Positions 15,773 to 24,116 of a stretch of DNA of 64,000 bases are shown here, one piece after another. The DNA comes from Sphaerimonospora thailandensis (GTDB lineage: Bacteria; Actinomycetota; Actinomycetes; Streptosporangiales; Streptosporangiaceae): assembly GCF_016863115.1 (NCBI RefSeq), contig NZ_BOOG01000036.1, forward strand, positions 1-64,000, read 5' to 3'. The notes beneath the pieces are model-generated. The model searched no databases. It was not told the DNA's origin and saw nothing but the letters and a program-made list of their open reading frames with translations. Numbering within the stretch: the first letter of the stretch is position 1; each line of letters starts with the position of its first letter. The translations under genes and the position numbers were made by a program.

Positions 15773-16411
15773 ATGGCAACCACCACTTCCACCGCAGCCC
15801 ACACGTCCCTCGCGTCCGTCACCCTTGAGGTGGCCGACGTCGTGGCCGCCCGCCTCTTCTACAGCGCCTTCGGCGTGGACACGTACATACGCCTGCAGGC
15901 ATCCGAGGCCCACTCCACCGGATTCCGCGGCTTCACCCTGGCTCTCACGGTGTCCGGGCCGGCCACTGTCGACGGGTTCGTCGGCGCCGCCGTCGATGCC
16001 GGAGCCACGGTGCTGAGGCCCGCTGCGAAGTCGCTGTGGGGTTACGGCGGCGTCGTCCAGGCCCCGGACGGGACGATCTGGAAGATCGCGACCTCGGCGA
16101 AGAAGGACACCGGCCCCGCCACCCGCGAGATCGACGAGGTCGTCCTGCTGCTCGGTGTCGAGGGCGTGAAGGCCACCAAGCAGTTCTACGTCAGCCGAGG
16201 CCTGACCGTGGCCAAGAGCTTCGGCGGCAAGTACGTCGAGTTCGCCCCCGGCGCATCCAGCGCCGTCAAGTTGGCGCTGTACAAGCGCCGCGCCCTGGCC
16301 AAGGACCTCGGCGTCCCCGCCGACGGCACGGGATCGCACCGCATCGTCCTCGGCGGCACCGCCGACGCCTTCACCGACCTGGACGGGTTCGCCTGGGAGG
16401 CCGCCGCATAG
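15773..16411 (+). CDS. VOC-family (glyoxalase-like) protein
   Basis: Protein of 212 aa made of two tandem vicinal-oxygen-chelate (glyoxalase/bleomycin-resistance) modules. Seen: 'SVTLEVADVVAARLFYSAFGVDTYIRLQASEAHSTGFRGFTLALTVSG' for the first and 'LLLGVEGVKATKQFYVSRGLTVAKSFGGKYVEF' for the second, with 'GYGGVVQAPDGTIWKIA' closing the first. Metal ligands are not obvious, so enzymatic activity is uncertain. It begins 11 bases after nikE on the same strand but does not belong to it in function. ATG 15773 is preferred; GTG/ATG codons a few bases upstream are alternatives. Confidence 0.82.
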   Translation: MATTTSTAAHTSLASVTLEVADVVAARLFYSAFGVDTYIRLQASEAHSTGFRGFTLALTVSGPATVDGFVGAAVDAGATVLRPAAKSLWGYGGVVQAPDGTIWKIATSAKKDTGPATREIDEVVLLLGVEGVKATKQFYVSRGLTVAKSFGGKYVEFAPGASSAVKLALYKRRALAKDLGVPADGTGSHRIVLGGTADAFTDLDGFAWEAAA

Positions 16412-16694
16412 CTCGCCCTACGCCGTCCTGATTCCCGACCATGCACTCCCGCAGGAGCAGAAGAAGACGGCGGCGCGGCGCGGTTTGTCCCGGGCGGAGA
16501 AGGAGTCGGCAGCGGAGCAGGACGTGCTGACCGCGGCCGACGAACAGCTGCCTGGCCCCGCGCGAGCATGAGGTCACCGAGGAGCTCACTGGGCAGGCGA
16601 CAGGTAGCGGCTCTACGACGCGCGTGTCCACGCCGTGGCCCGGCCAGACCGAGATCTGGCCGGACGGACGGCAGGCTGGTGAGAACGGGGCAGG
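16412..16694. other. Convergent intergenic gap, possible gene remnant
   Basis: The 280 bases between two convergent genes contain a plus-strand frame of about 50 codons (near 16417-16571) with charged, helix-like character (QEQKKTAARRGLSRAEKESA) and no start. It could be the tail of a decayed gene; I do not recognise it. Confidence 0.25.
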
Positions 16695-18158
16695 TCAGAA
16701 GGGGTACTGTGCGGGCTCGCCGCGCATGGTGATCCAGCGGGTCTCGGTGAAGGCCTCGATGTTGGCGGCCGCGCCGCCGAAGCGGGACCCGGTGCCGGAG
16801 GCCCGTACGCCGCCGAAGGGGGCGTTGGCCTCGTCGTTCACGGTCTGGTCGTTGATGTGCACGATCCCGGTGGGGATCTGCTCGGCGACGGCGAGCCCGT
16901 GCATGACGTCGCGGGTCACGACGCCGAGAGATAGGCCGTACTCACTGGCCCCGGCCAGTTCCACGGCCTCCGCCACCGACGACACCCGGGTGACCGGCGC
17001 GACGGGACCGAACACCTCCTCGGCGAAGGCGGGCGCGGTGAGGGGAATGTCCGCCAGCACCGTGGGCCGGTAGAAGAGGTTCTCGTACGACCCGCCGGCG
17101 GCGATCCTCGCGCCCTGGTCGGCGCTGGCCGTGACCATGCCGTGGATCTTGTCGCGCTGTCCCGCGTCGATGACCGGACCCAGCGAGACCTCGCCGGTCG
17201 CCGGATCGCCGACCGTGAGCTTGCCCGCCTTCTCGGCGAGCCGCGCCACGAAGTCGTCGTACAGGCGGTCGGCGACCAGATGACGGCCGGTGGTCATGCA
17301 GATCTGGCCCTGGTGGAAGAACGACCCCCACGCGGCCAGGTTGACCGCGGCGTCGACGTCCGCGTCGTCGAGCACGAGCAGCGCGGAGTTGCCGCCCAGC
17401 TCGAGGTGTGCGCGCTTGAGGTGCTTGCCCGCGAGCTCGCCGATCCGGCGGCCCACGGCCGTCGAGCCGGTGAACGAGATGACCCGGATGTTCGGGTCGG
17501 TGATCAGGGCCTCGCCGACGTCGGCGCCGCCGGGCAGCATCTGCAGCACACCCGGGGGCAGGCCGGCCTCCTCGAACACGCGGGCCATCAGCGTGCCGCC
17601 GGTGACGGCGGTGCGGGGGTCGGGCTTGAGGATGACCGCGTTGCCGAGCGCGAGCGCCGGGGCGACCGACCGGATGCCGAGGATGATCGGCACGTTGAAC
17701 GGCGCGATCACCCCGACCACGCCCGCCGGCATCCGCCGCGCCAGGGACAGTCGGGGCTCCCCCGACGGGAGGATCTCGCCGACGGCCCGGCTGGGCAGCG
17801 AGGCCGCCTCGTAGCATTCCTCGGCGGCGACGTGCAGCGCGAACCCGGCCATTCCGGGGACCGCGCCGACCTCGCGGATGTTCCAGCCGCTGATCTCCTC
17901 GGCGTGCCGCTGCCACAGGTCTCCGGCCCGGCGGAGCACGGCCGCCCGCTCGGTGTGCGGCATCGCCGCCCATTCCTTCTGGGCCTTGACGGCGGTGACC
18001 GCGGCTTCGGCGACGTCCTCGGAGGTCGCTCGCCCCATCCGGCCGAGTTCGCTTCCGGTGGCCGGCTCGATGACCGCGTAGTCGCCGCCACGAGCGGCGG
18101 TCCACTCGCCGTTCTTGAAGATGTTCCCCTGCCAGTCGGCACCGTCGAGAAGTCCCAC
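16695..18158 (-). CDS. Aryl (benz)aldehyde dehydrogenase
   Basis: NAD(P)-dependent aldehyde dehydrogenase of 487 aa, close in pattern to benzaldehyde dehydrogenases (XylC-like). Seen: 'GVVGVIAPFNVPIILGIRSVAPALALGNAVILKPDPRTAVTGG' (cofactor binding), 'FTGSTAVGRRIGELAGKHLKRAHLELGGNSALLVLDDADVD' (catalytic Glu in ELGG) and 'FFHQGQICMTTGRHLV' (catalytic Cys). GTG 18158 follows AGGAAAGGA. It is the last gene of the eight-gene operon starting at 25426, 24 bases after the alcohol dehydrogenase, and would oxidise the aldehyde that enzyme makes to an acid. Confidence 0.92.
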   Translation of the reverse strand: MGLLDGADWQGNIFKNGEWTAARGGDYAVIEPATGSELGRMGRATSEDVAEAAVTAVKAQKEWAAMPHTERAAVLRRAGDLWQRHAEEISGWNIREVGAVPGMAGFALHVAAEECYEAASLPSRAVGEILPSGEPRLSLARRMPAGVVGVIAPFNVPIILGIRSVAPALALGNAVILKPDPRTAVTGGTLMARVFEEAGLPPGVLQMLPGGADVGEALITDPNIRVISFTGSTAVGRRIGELAGKHLKRAHLELGGNSALLVLDDADVDAAVNLAAWGSFFHQGQICMTTGRHLVADRLYDDFVARLAEKAGKLTVGDPATGEVSLGPVIDAGQRDKIHGMVTASADQGARIAAGGSYENLFYRPTVLADIPLTAPAFAEEVFGPVAPVTRVSSVAEAVELAGASEYGLSLGVVTRDVMHGLAVAEQIPTGIVHINDQTVNDEANAPFGGVRASGTGSRFGGAAANIEAFTETRWITMRGEPAQYPF

Positions 18159-18182
18159 AGCGGGCGTCCTTTCCTGTTGTCC

Positions 18183-19328
18183 TCAGTGGTTCATGCGCAG
18201 CACGGGTTTGAGCACGTCGCCGCGGTGGCTGTCGTCGAGCGCCCGGCCGATGTCGGCCAGGTCGTAGAACCGCACCAGCCGGTCGAACGGGAACCGTCCC
18301 TGCCGGTGCAGCTCGACGAGGGTGCCGATGAGCGGCTCGCTACGGCCGCTGCCGCCGAGCGTGCCGATGATCCGCTTGCCCCACAGCGTGGTCAGGTGGT
18401 CGAGGCCGAACTCGGCTCCCGCCGGAGCTCCGCCGATGAGCACGCAGGTCCCGAGCATGCCGACGCTGTCGGCGGCCTGCCGTACGACGGAGATGACGCC
18501 GGTGCACTCCAGCGCGTAATCGGCCGGGCCGCCGCAGATCCGGTGCACCTCCGCCACCGGATCGACCCCGCCACCGGACCCCACGCCGGAAACCGATTCG
18601 GAGACGTCGATGGTGTGGGTGGCGCCGAACTCCTCGGCCAGGGCGAGACGGGACGGATGCCGGTCCACCGCGATGATCTTCGTGGCGGGGGAGAGCCGGG
18701 CGGCCATCACGGCGGCCAGGCCGACCGCGCCCACGCCGTACACCACGAGGCTCGAGCCGAGCCGCGGCTTCAGCGTGTTCAGCACGGCGCCGGCCCCCGT
18801 GGAGATGCCGCAGGCGAGCGGGCCGAGCAGCTCCAGTGGCGCGTCCCGCGGTACGACGACCAGGGCGTCCGCCCAGGTCAGTGCGTACGTCGAGAACGAG
18901 GACTGGCCGAAGAAGTGGCTGTGCACCGGTGTCCCGCCGGGCCGGCGCAGCGCGGGTTCGCCGGCACGCGGGCCGAGCAGCCGTCCGCCGCCGCAGAGCG
19001 CCTCGCCGAGGCGTGCGCAATATCGCGGCTCGCCGTCCCGGCAGTTGCGACAGGCGCCACACGACGGCCAGCCGATGACGACATGGTCGCCGGGCCGTAC
19101 GGCGGTGACGCCGTCGCCGACGGCCTCGACCACGCCTGCGCCCTCGTGGCCGAGCACGCAGGGGAACGGCATGGGCAGGTCCCCATGCCGGGTGATCTCG
19201 TCGGTGTGGCAGATCCCCGAGGCGACGATCTTCACCAGGGCTTCGCCGGGCCCTGGCTCGTCGAGTTCGAGTTCCTCGACACGGAACGGGCCGCCGAGCT
19301 CGTCGACGACCGCGGCGGTCACCTTCAT
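18183..19328 (-). CDS. Zinc-dependent (aryl) alcohol dehydrogenase
   Basis: Medium-chain Zn alcohol dehydrogenase of 381 aa, most like aryl-alcohol dehydrogenases. Seen: catalytic-zinc motif 'GICHTDEITRHGDLPMPFPCVLGHEGAGVVEAVG', structural-zinc cysteines in 'GWPSCGACRNCRDGEPRYC', the NAD fold 'VVYGVGAVGLAAVMAA' and 'IIAVDRHPSRLALAEEFGATHTID'. It would oxidise a (benzylic) alcohol to the aldehyde used by the next gene product. Its ATG overlaps the amidase stop (ATGA). Frames extending upstream read through the amidase and are shadows. Confidence 0.92.
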   Translation of the reverse strand: MKVTAAVVDELGGPFRVEELELDEPGPGEALVKIVASGICHTDEITRHGDLPMPFPCVLGHEGAGVVEAVGDGVTAVRPGDHVVIGWPSCGACRNCRDGEPRYCARLGEALCGGGRLLGPRAGEPALRRPGGTPVHSHFFGQSSFSTYALTWADALVVVPRDAPLELLGPLACGISTGAGAVLNTLKPRLGSSLVVYGVGAVGLAAVMAARLSPATKIIAVDRHPSRLALAEEFGATHTIDVSESVSGVGSGGGVDPVAEVHRICGGPADYALECTGVISVVRQAADSVGMLGTCVLIGGAPAGAEFGLDHLTTLWGKRIIGTLGGSGRSEPLIGTLVELHRQGRFPFDRLVRFYDLADIGRALDDSHRGDVLKPVLRMNH

Positions 19329-20716
19329 CGGGTTCCTCCTGCATCGAGGCCGGCGGGTGCGGGGATGGCCGGTCGGGGCAGCGGCGGGCACAGGCGTTCG
19401 ACGAGGCGGGCCGCGTCGAGCACGACGTCGTCCCGCATGGCGGCCCCGGCGAGCTGCAATCCCACCGGCAGACCGTCGGCGAGTGCCACGGGCACGGAGA
19501 TCGCGGGCAGTCCGGCCGCGTTGTACGTCGACGTGAGCCGGGTCAGCACCAGCTCGACGGGCCACTCCTGACCGTCGACGTCGAGGATCATCGCCCCGAT
19601 CTGGGGCGCGGTCACCGGCATGGTGGCACTGGCCAGCACGTCGTACGACGCAAGCGCCCCGTGTGACTCGAGAGCACGGTGCAGCGCGGCCGTCCGCCGC
19701 CGGATCGCCGCCTCGTTCCGCTCGACCTGTTCGGCATCGAGCGGAGCCATCCGCATCAGCTCGGCGAGGTCCGGCCCGAACCGGGCGGAGTCCCGTTCGA
19801 ATGCCTCCCGGTGGAAGGCGCCGGCCTCGGCGACGATCCTGGCGAGCACGGCCTCGGGCAGCAGCGGCTCGTCGGGGACGACGACGTCCTCGACGTGCAC
19901 GCCGCTGTCTTCGAGCAGCGCCCGGGTGGCCGCCATCGCCTCGCGCACCTCGGGAGCGAGCACCGCGTCGTACCAGCCGCCCAGCCAGCCCACCCGGAGC
20001 GCCCGCGGTGGTACGGCGGCAGGCACAGGTGCGGCCAGTCCGGATATCAGCAGCGCCGCGTCGTCCACGGTGCGGGCCAGCACGCCGAGGTGGTCGAGTG
20101 ACGGCGCCAGCGGCAGCACGCCGTCGAGCGGGATCCGGCCGCGGGTCGGCTTGAACCCGACGCAGCCGCTGAGCGCGGCCGGAATGCGGACGCTGCCGGC
20201 CGTGTCCGAGCCGAGCGCGCCGAGGCAGCTCCCGGCGACGACGGAGGCCGCCGAGCCGCCGGAGGAGCCGCCGGGGATGTGGCCGCGGCGATAGGGGTTG
20301 TGGGTGGGACCGAAGAACGCGCTGTCCGTGCGCCCACCCCACGCCAGTTCGTGCGTGGTGTGCTTGCCTAGGACCACGACCCCGGCCTCCCGCAGCCTGC
20401 TCACCGCGGTCGCGTCCCGCGTGGGTATGTGGTCGGCGAACCGGGGCGATCCGTAGCTCGTGCGCACGCCCGCCGTGTCGATCAGATCCTTGATCCCGAC
20501 GGGGATGCCGTGCAGTGGGCCGTGCCGTACGTCGCCAGTCAGTGCGACCGCCCGGGCGCGGGCCTCGTCGGCGGTCACCGTGGCGTAGGCGTTCAGGTGC
20601 GGCTCGGTGGCCTCGATCCTGGCCAGCATCCGCTCGACCAGCTCAACGGGGGAGATCTCGCCGTCGGCGATGGCGGCCGTGGCGGCCGTGGCGGTGTCGA
20701 CAGATGTGGTGATCAT
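19325..20716 (-). CDS. Amidase-signature family hydrolase
   Basis: Amidase of 463 aa. Seen: 'GIPVGIKDLIDTAG' (catalytic Lys), then 'HIPGGSSGGSAASVVAGSCLGALGSDTAGSVRIPAALSG', the amidase signature containing the cis-Ser and nucleophilic Ser of the Ser-cisSer-Lys triad. No signal peptide, so it acts in the cytosol on an imported amide or ester-like compound. ATG 20716 overlaps the stop of the LivM-type permease (ATGA), and its own stop overlaps the alcohol dehydrogenase start. This coupling of a transporter to a hydrolase strongly suggests that the transporter brings in its substrate. Confidence 0.9.
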   Translation of the reverse strand: MITTSVDTATAATAAIADGEISPVELVERMLARIEATEPHLNAYATVTADEARARAVALTGDVRHGPLHGIPVGIKDLIDTAGVRTSYGSPRFADHIPTRDATAVSRLREAGVVVLGKHTTHELAWGGRTDSAFFGPTHNPYRRGHIPGGSSGGSAASVVAGSCLGALGSDTAGSVRIPAALSGCVGFKPTRGRIPLDGVLPLAPSLDHLGVLARTVDDAALLISGLAAPVPAAVPPRALRVGWLGGWYDAVLAPEVREAMAATRALLEDSGVHVEDVVVPDEPLLPEAVLARIVAEAGAFHREAFERDSARFGPDLAELMRMAPLDAEQVERNEAAIRRRTAALHRALESHGALASYDVLASATMPVTAPQIGAMILDVDGQEWPVELVLTRLTSTYNAAGLPAISVPVALADGLPVGLQLAGAAMRDDVVLDAARLVERLCPPLPRPAIPAPAGLDAGGTR

Positions 20717-21738
20717 GCGTCTCGCCCCCGCACGAAGTAGCCGACGGGGAACAGGCTCAGCCCGGTCCGGTCGCGCATCAGGCCCCACAGTCCGCGCGGC
20801 AGCCAGAGCGCGGCCGCCATGCCGATGGCGCCGAGGAGCACGAGATACCACGAGCCGTAGTCGGCCAGCAGTTGCTGCAGCCCGAAGAAGATCACCGCGC
20901 CGAGCAGCGGACCCTCGATGTAGCCGATGCCGCCGATCACCACGATGAAGATCATGTAAGCGGACCACTGCACGCTGAAGATGGCATCGGGGTTGACGCT
21001 GAGCGAGCTCACGGTTATCACTCCGCCCGCGGCGCCGCATCCGGCGGCCGAGACGAGGTAGACCACGCGCTTGGCCCGCCGTACGTCGATCCCGACCGAG
21101 CTCGCCGCGGTCTCCTCGTCGCGAACCGCCATGAGCGACAGGCCGAGCCGGCCGCGCAGCAGCAGGTAGCACGCGGCGATCGTGGCCAGCGCCAGCGCGA
21201 GCGCGACCCAGTAGGTGAGCGCGCCGCGCAGGGTCTGGTCGAGGTCGGACATGCCGGCCAGGCCCTTGCCGCTGCCGCCGCCGACGCTGTCGATCCGTAC
21301 GACCAGGAGCCGGTAGACCTCGGCGATCACCCAGGTCCCGACGGCGAAGTAGTCGCCGCGCAGCCGGAACGCGAGCCACGAGGTGGGCACCGCGAAGATC
21401 ACGCAGGTGACGGCCGCGAGCGGGACCGCCAGGTACGGCTGCACGCCCTGGTCGGCGAAGGCGATCACGCTGTAGGCGCCGATCCCGATGTAGGCCTGCT
21501 GCCCGACCGAGACCAGGCCGCCGAAGCCGGCCAGCAGGTTCCACATGCTCGCCAGCGCGATCAGCACGAACAGGTTGACCAGCGTGTCGGTGACGTTGCT
21601 GAACGCCACGAACGGCAGCGCCGCGAGGACCGCGACCGCGGCGAGCATGACGACGGCCGACAGCTTCGACGACCGGGCGGCGCGGCTCACGTCCAGCGCG
21701 GCGGCCGCGCGGGAGGTCACCATCTGGGAGATCGTCAT
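20713..21738 (-). CDS. ABC permease, LivM family
   Basis: Permease of 341 aa in the branched-chain amino acid/urea/amide importer family. About nine hydrophobic segments are visible, with the family blocks 'LAGFGGLVSVGQQAYIGIGAYSV' and 'RLRGDYFAVGTWVIAEVYRLLVVRIDSVGGGSGKGL' and the EAA-like 'LSLMAVRDEETAASSVGIDVRRAKRVVYLVSA'. ATG 21738 overlaps the LivH-type stop. Together with its partner it forms the membrane channel of the importer. Confidence 0.9.
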   Translation of the reverse strand: MTISQMVTSRAAAALDVSRAARSSKLSAVVMLAAVAVLAALPFVAFSNVTDTLVNLFVLIALASMWNLLAGFGGLVSVGQQAYIGIGAYSVIAFADQGVQPYLAVPLAAVTCVIFAVPTSWLAFRLRGDYFAVGTWVIAEVYRLLVVRIDSVGGGSGKGLAGMSDLDQTLRGALTYWVALALALATIAACYLLLRGRLGLSLMAVRDEETAASSVGIDVRRAKRVVYLVSAAGCGAAGGVITVSSLSVNPDAIFSVQWSAYMIFIVVIGGIGYIEGPLLGAVIFFGLQQLLADYGSWYLVLLGAIGMAAALWLPRGLWGLMRDRTGLSLFPVGYFVRGRDA

Positions 21739-22601
21739 GCGGTCCGTCCTGCGATCAGGCCCTGCGGCCGGAAGGCCAGCACGGCGAGGAAGACGAGGTG
21801 GCCGGCGAGCAGGGTCAGCGCGGGGTCGATCTGCGCGCCCAGCGACTGGGTGACGCCGAGGACCATGCCGCCGAGCAGCGTCCCCCACAGCGACCCGAGC
21901 CCGCCGATGACGACCGCCTCGAAGGCGAAGATCAGCCGGGAGGGGCCGGTGGCCGGGTCGAACGACGAGCGCATCGCGAACATCAGGCCGGCCAGCGCCA
22001 CGGTCGCGAACGCGATGGCGGTCGCGATGCCGTACACGTGCCGGCTGTCGGCGCCCACGAGGTTCGCGGTCTCGCGGTCGTCGGAGGACGCGCGCAGCAT
22101 CCGGCCCAGGCCCGTGCGGGACAGGAACAGCTGGATGGCGGCCAGTACGGCACAGGCCAGCAGGAACGTCGCCAGCGACAGGTAGCCGATCGAGATCGAG
22201 CCGTTGAGCTCGAACGAGCCGGTGCCGAACGATCCCCCGTCGATGGTCCGGGTGTCGGCCGAGAAGACCTCGAGCAGCACGTTCTGCAGCACGATGGACA
22301 GGCCGAACGTGACCAGCAGGGTCGCCAGCGGCCCGGACGACAGGCTGCGCTGCAGCAGCACCCGCTGGGTCAGGTAGCCGAGCACCGCGAACAGCGGCAC
22401 GGTCACCACCAGCACGATCCACAGTGGCAGCCCGGTCCCGCTGACCAGGGCCAGCGCCAGGAACGAGGCCACCACGGCGAGGTCGCCGTGCGCCAGGTTG
22501 ACGATCCGCATGACGCCGAACATCAGCGAGAGCCCGGTCGCGAACAGCGCGTAGAGGCCGCCGAGCAGCAGTCCTTGGATGACGGCGTTGAGCCAGCCCA
22601 T
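21735..22601 (-). CDS. ABC permease, LivH family
   Basis: Permease of 288 aa. Seen: 'GWLNAVIQGLLLGGLYALFATGLSLMFGVMRIVNLAHGDLAVV' (signature N-terminus of LivH), 'LRASSDDRETANLVGADSRHVYGIATAIAFATVALAGLMFA' (cytosolic coupling helix) and 'FEAVVIGGLGSLWGTLLGGMVLGV' near the end. ATG 22601 lies one base after the stop of the LivF-type ATPase gene. It is the partner of the LivM-type permease. Confidence 0.9.
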   Translation of the reverse strand: MGWLNAVIQGLLLGGLYALFATGLSLMFGVMRIVNLAHGDLAVVASFLALALVSGTGLPLWIVLVVTVPLFAVLGYLTQRVLLQRSLSSGPLATLLVTFGLSIVLQNVLLEVFSADTRTIDGGSFGTGSFELNGSISIGYLSLATFLLACAVLAAIQLFLSRTGLGRMLRASSDDRETANLVGADSRHVYGIATAIAFATVALAGLMFAMRSSFDPATGPSRLIFAFEAVVIGGLGSLWGTLLGGMVLGVTQSLGAQIDPALTLLAGHLVFLAVLAFRPQGLIAGRTA

Positions 22602-22602
22602 G

Positions 22603-23343
22603 TCAGTCGTGTCCCTCTCGGGCGCTCCCGGCGGGGAGCGCCTGTCCGATGCCGAAGTACGCGTGCTCGACCTGCTCGGCGGTCAGGTCCCGCGGCCGCC
22701 CTTCGAGTACGGACCGTCCCTCCAGCAGGCAGTGCACGCGGTCGGCCACCCGCATCGCCTGGGAGACGTCCTGCTCGACGATCAGCGCGGTGGTGCCGGC
22801 GCCGACGATGCCGGGGAGGACCTCGTAGATGCGGCGTACGATCACCGGCGCGAGGCCCAGCGACAGCTCGTCGATGAGCAGCAGGTCGGGGTTGGCCAGC
22901 AGCGCCCTGCCGATCGCCACCGACTGTTGCTCGCCGCCCGACAGCTGCGAGGCGTTCTGCCTGCGCCGGTCGGACATCCACGGGAACAGCTCGTAGACGC
23001 GGGTGAGCGTCCAGGGGCCGGGGCGTTTGCGGTAGGCGCCGGTGAGCAGGTTCTCCTCGACCGTGAGGGAGTGGAACAGCCGCCGTCCCTCCGGCACGAG
23101 GGCGATCCCCTCCGACACCCGCTTGTACGCCGGGAGCCGGGTGATGTCGCGGCCGCCGAGGTGAACGGAGCCCGAGGTCGGCGGGTTGAGCCCGGCCAGG
23201 GCGCGCAGCAGCGTGGACTTGCCCGCGCCGTTGGCGCCGATGATCGCGAGCACCTCGCCCTTCTCGAGGTCGAGGCTGAGGCCGTCCACCGCGCGCAGCT
23301 GCCCGTGGTGCACGGTCAGGTCGCTGATCGACAGCAGCGTCAT
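22603..23343 (-). CDS. ABC ATPase, LivF family
   Basis: ATP-binding protein of 246 aa. Seen: Walker A 'GANGAGKST', Q-loop region 'GIALVPEGRRLFHSLTVEENLLTGAYRKR' typical of LivF, signature 'LSGGEQQSVAIGRALLANPDLLLIDELSLGLAPVIV' and H-loop 'LIVEQDV'. ATG 23343 overlaps the LivG-type stop (ATGA). Confidence 0.9.
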   Translation of the reverse strand: MTLLSISDLTVHHGQLRAVDGLSLDLEKGEVLAIIGANGAGKSTLLRALAGLNPPTSGSVHLGGRDITRLPAYKRVSEGIALVPEGRRLFHSLTVEENLLTGAYRKRPGPWTLTRVYELFPWMSDRRRQNASQLSGGEQQSVAIGRALLANPDLLLIDELSLGLAPVIVRRIYEVLPGIVGAGTTALIVEQDVSQAMRVADRVHCLLEGRSVLEGRPRDLTAEQVEHAYFGIGQALPAGSAREGHD

Positions 23344-24116
23344 GCGCCCTCCTCGTCGGTCCGGTCCTCCTCGTCGGCCAGGCCGGTCTCCGGGCCGCCG
23401 CCCAGGTAGAGCTCACGCACCTTCGGGTCGGCGAGCACCCCCATCGGCTCGCCGTCCGCGATCACGTCGCCGCCGGCCAGGCAGACCATCCGGCCGACGG
23501 CCTCGACCAGCGCGTGCACGACATGCTCGATCCAGACGATGCCGAGACCCTCGGCGTGCAGCTGCTTCACGACCTCGACGAGCTCGAGCACCTCCGGCTC
23601 GGTCAGGCCGCCGGCGACCTCGTCGAGCAGCAGCAGCCGGGGGCCCGTGCCCAGGGCCCGCGCCACCTCGAGGCGCTTGCGCTGGAGCAGCGCGAGCCGC
23701 CCGGCGGGGGTGTTGGCCAGCTCGGCCAGGCCCGTACGCTCGAGCACCTCCATCGCATGCGTCCAGGCCTGCCTGCCCTTCAGCGCGGCGCCCTGGTGCG
23801 CGCAGACCAGCACGTTCTCGAACACGGTCAGGTGCTCGAAGGGCCGGGGCACCTGGTAGGTGCGGCCGATGCCGGCACGGGTCCGGGCGTGGGGCGGGAC
23901 GTCGGTGACCTTCCGCCCCTGGAACCACACCGCACCGCTGTCCGGGCGCAGATCACCGGAGATCATCGCGAACAGGCTGGACTTGCCGGCGCCGTTCGGA
24001 CCCACGATCCCGAGCGCCTCACCCGGCCGGACCGACAGCGTCAGATCCTTGGCGACCGTCACCCTGCCGAACCTTTTGGTGATCCCGTCGAGGTGCAGCA
24101 GCGCTTGTTCTGTCAT
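23340..24116 (-). CDS. ABC ATPase, LivG family
   Basis: ATP-binding protein of 258 aa. Seen: Walker A 'GPNGAGKSSLFAMISGDLRPDSG', 'GIGRTYQVPRPFEHLTVFENVLV' (LivG Q-loop block), 'LALLQRKRLEVARALGTGPRLLLLDEVAGGLTEPEV' (signature changed to LALLQ, Walker B intact) and 'IVWIEHVVHAL'. ATG 24116 shares its A with the stop of the binding-protein gene (TGATG). Confidence 0.9.
   Translation of the reverse strand: MTEQALLHLDGITKRFGRVTVAKDLTLSVRPGEALGIVGPNGAGKSSLFAMISGDLRPDSGAVWFQGRKVTDVPPHARTRAGIGRTYQVPRPFEHLTVFENVLVCAHQGAALKGRQAWTHAMEVLERTGLAELANTPAGRLALLQRKRLEVARALGTGPRLLLLDEVAGGLTEPEVLELVEVVKQLHAEGLGIVWIEHVVHALVEAVGRMVCLAGGDVIADGEPMGVLADPKVRELYLGGGPETGLADEEDRTDEEGA

Noticed and set aside
17142-19571. 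809-codon plus-strand open frame
   Set aside because: It is antisense to the ALDH, ADH and amidase genes, which have full catalytic motifs. Its translation is low-complexity (RGDE-rich), typical of GC-rich shadow frames.
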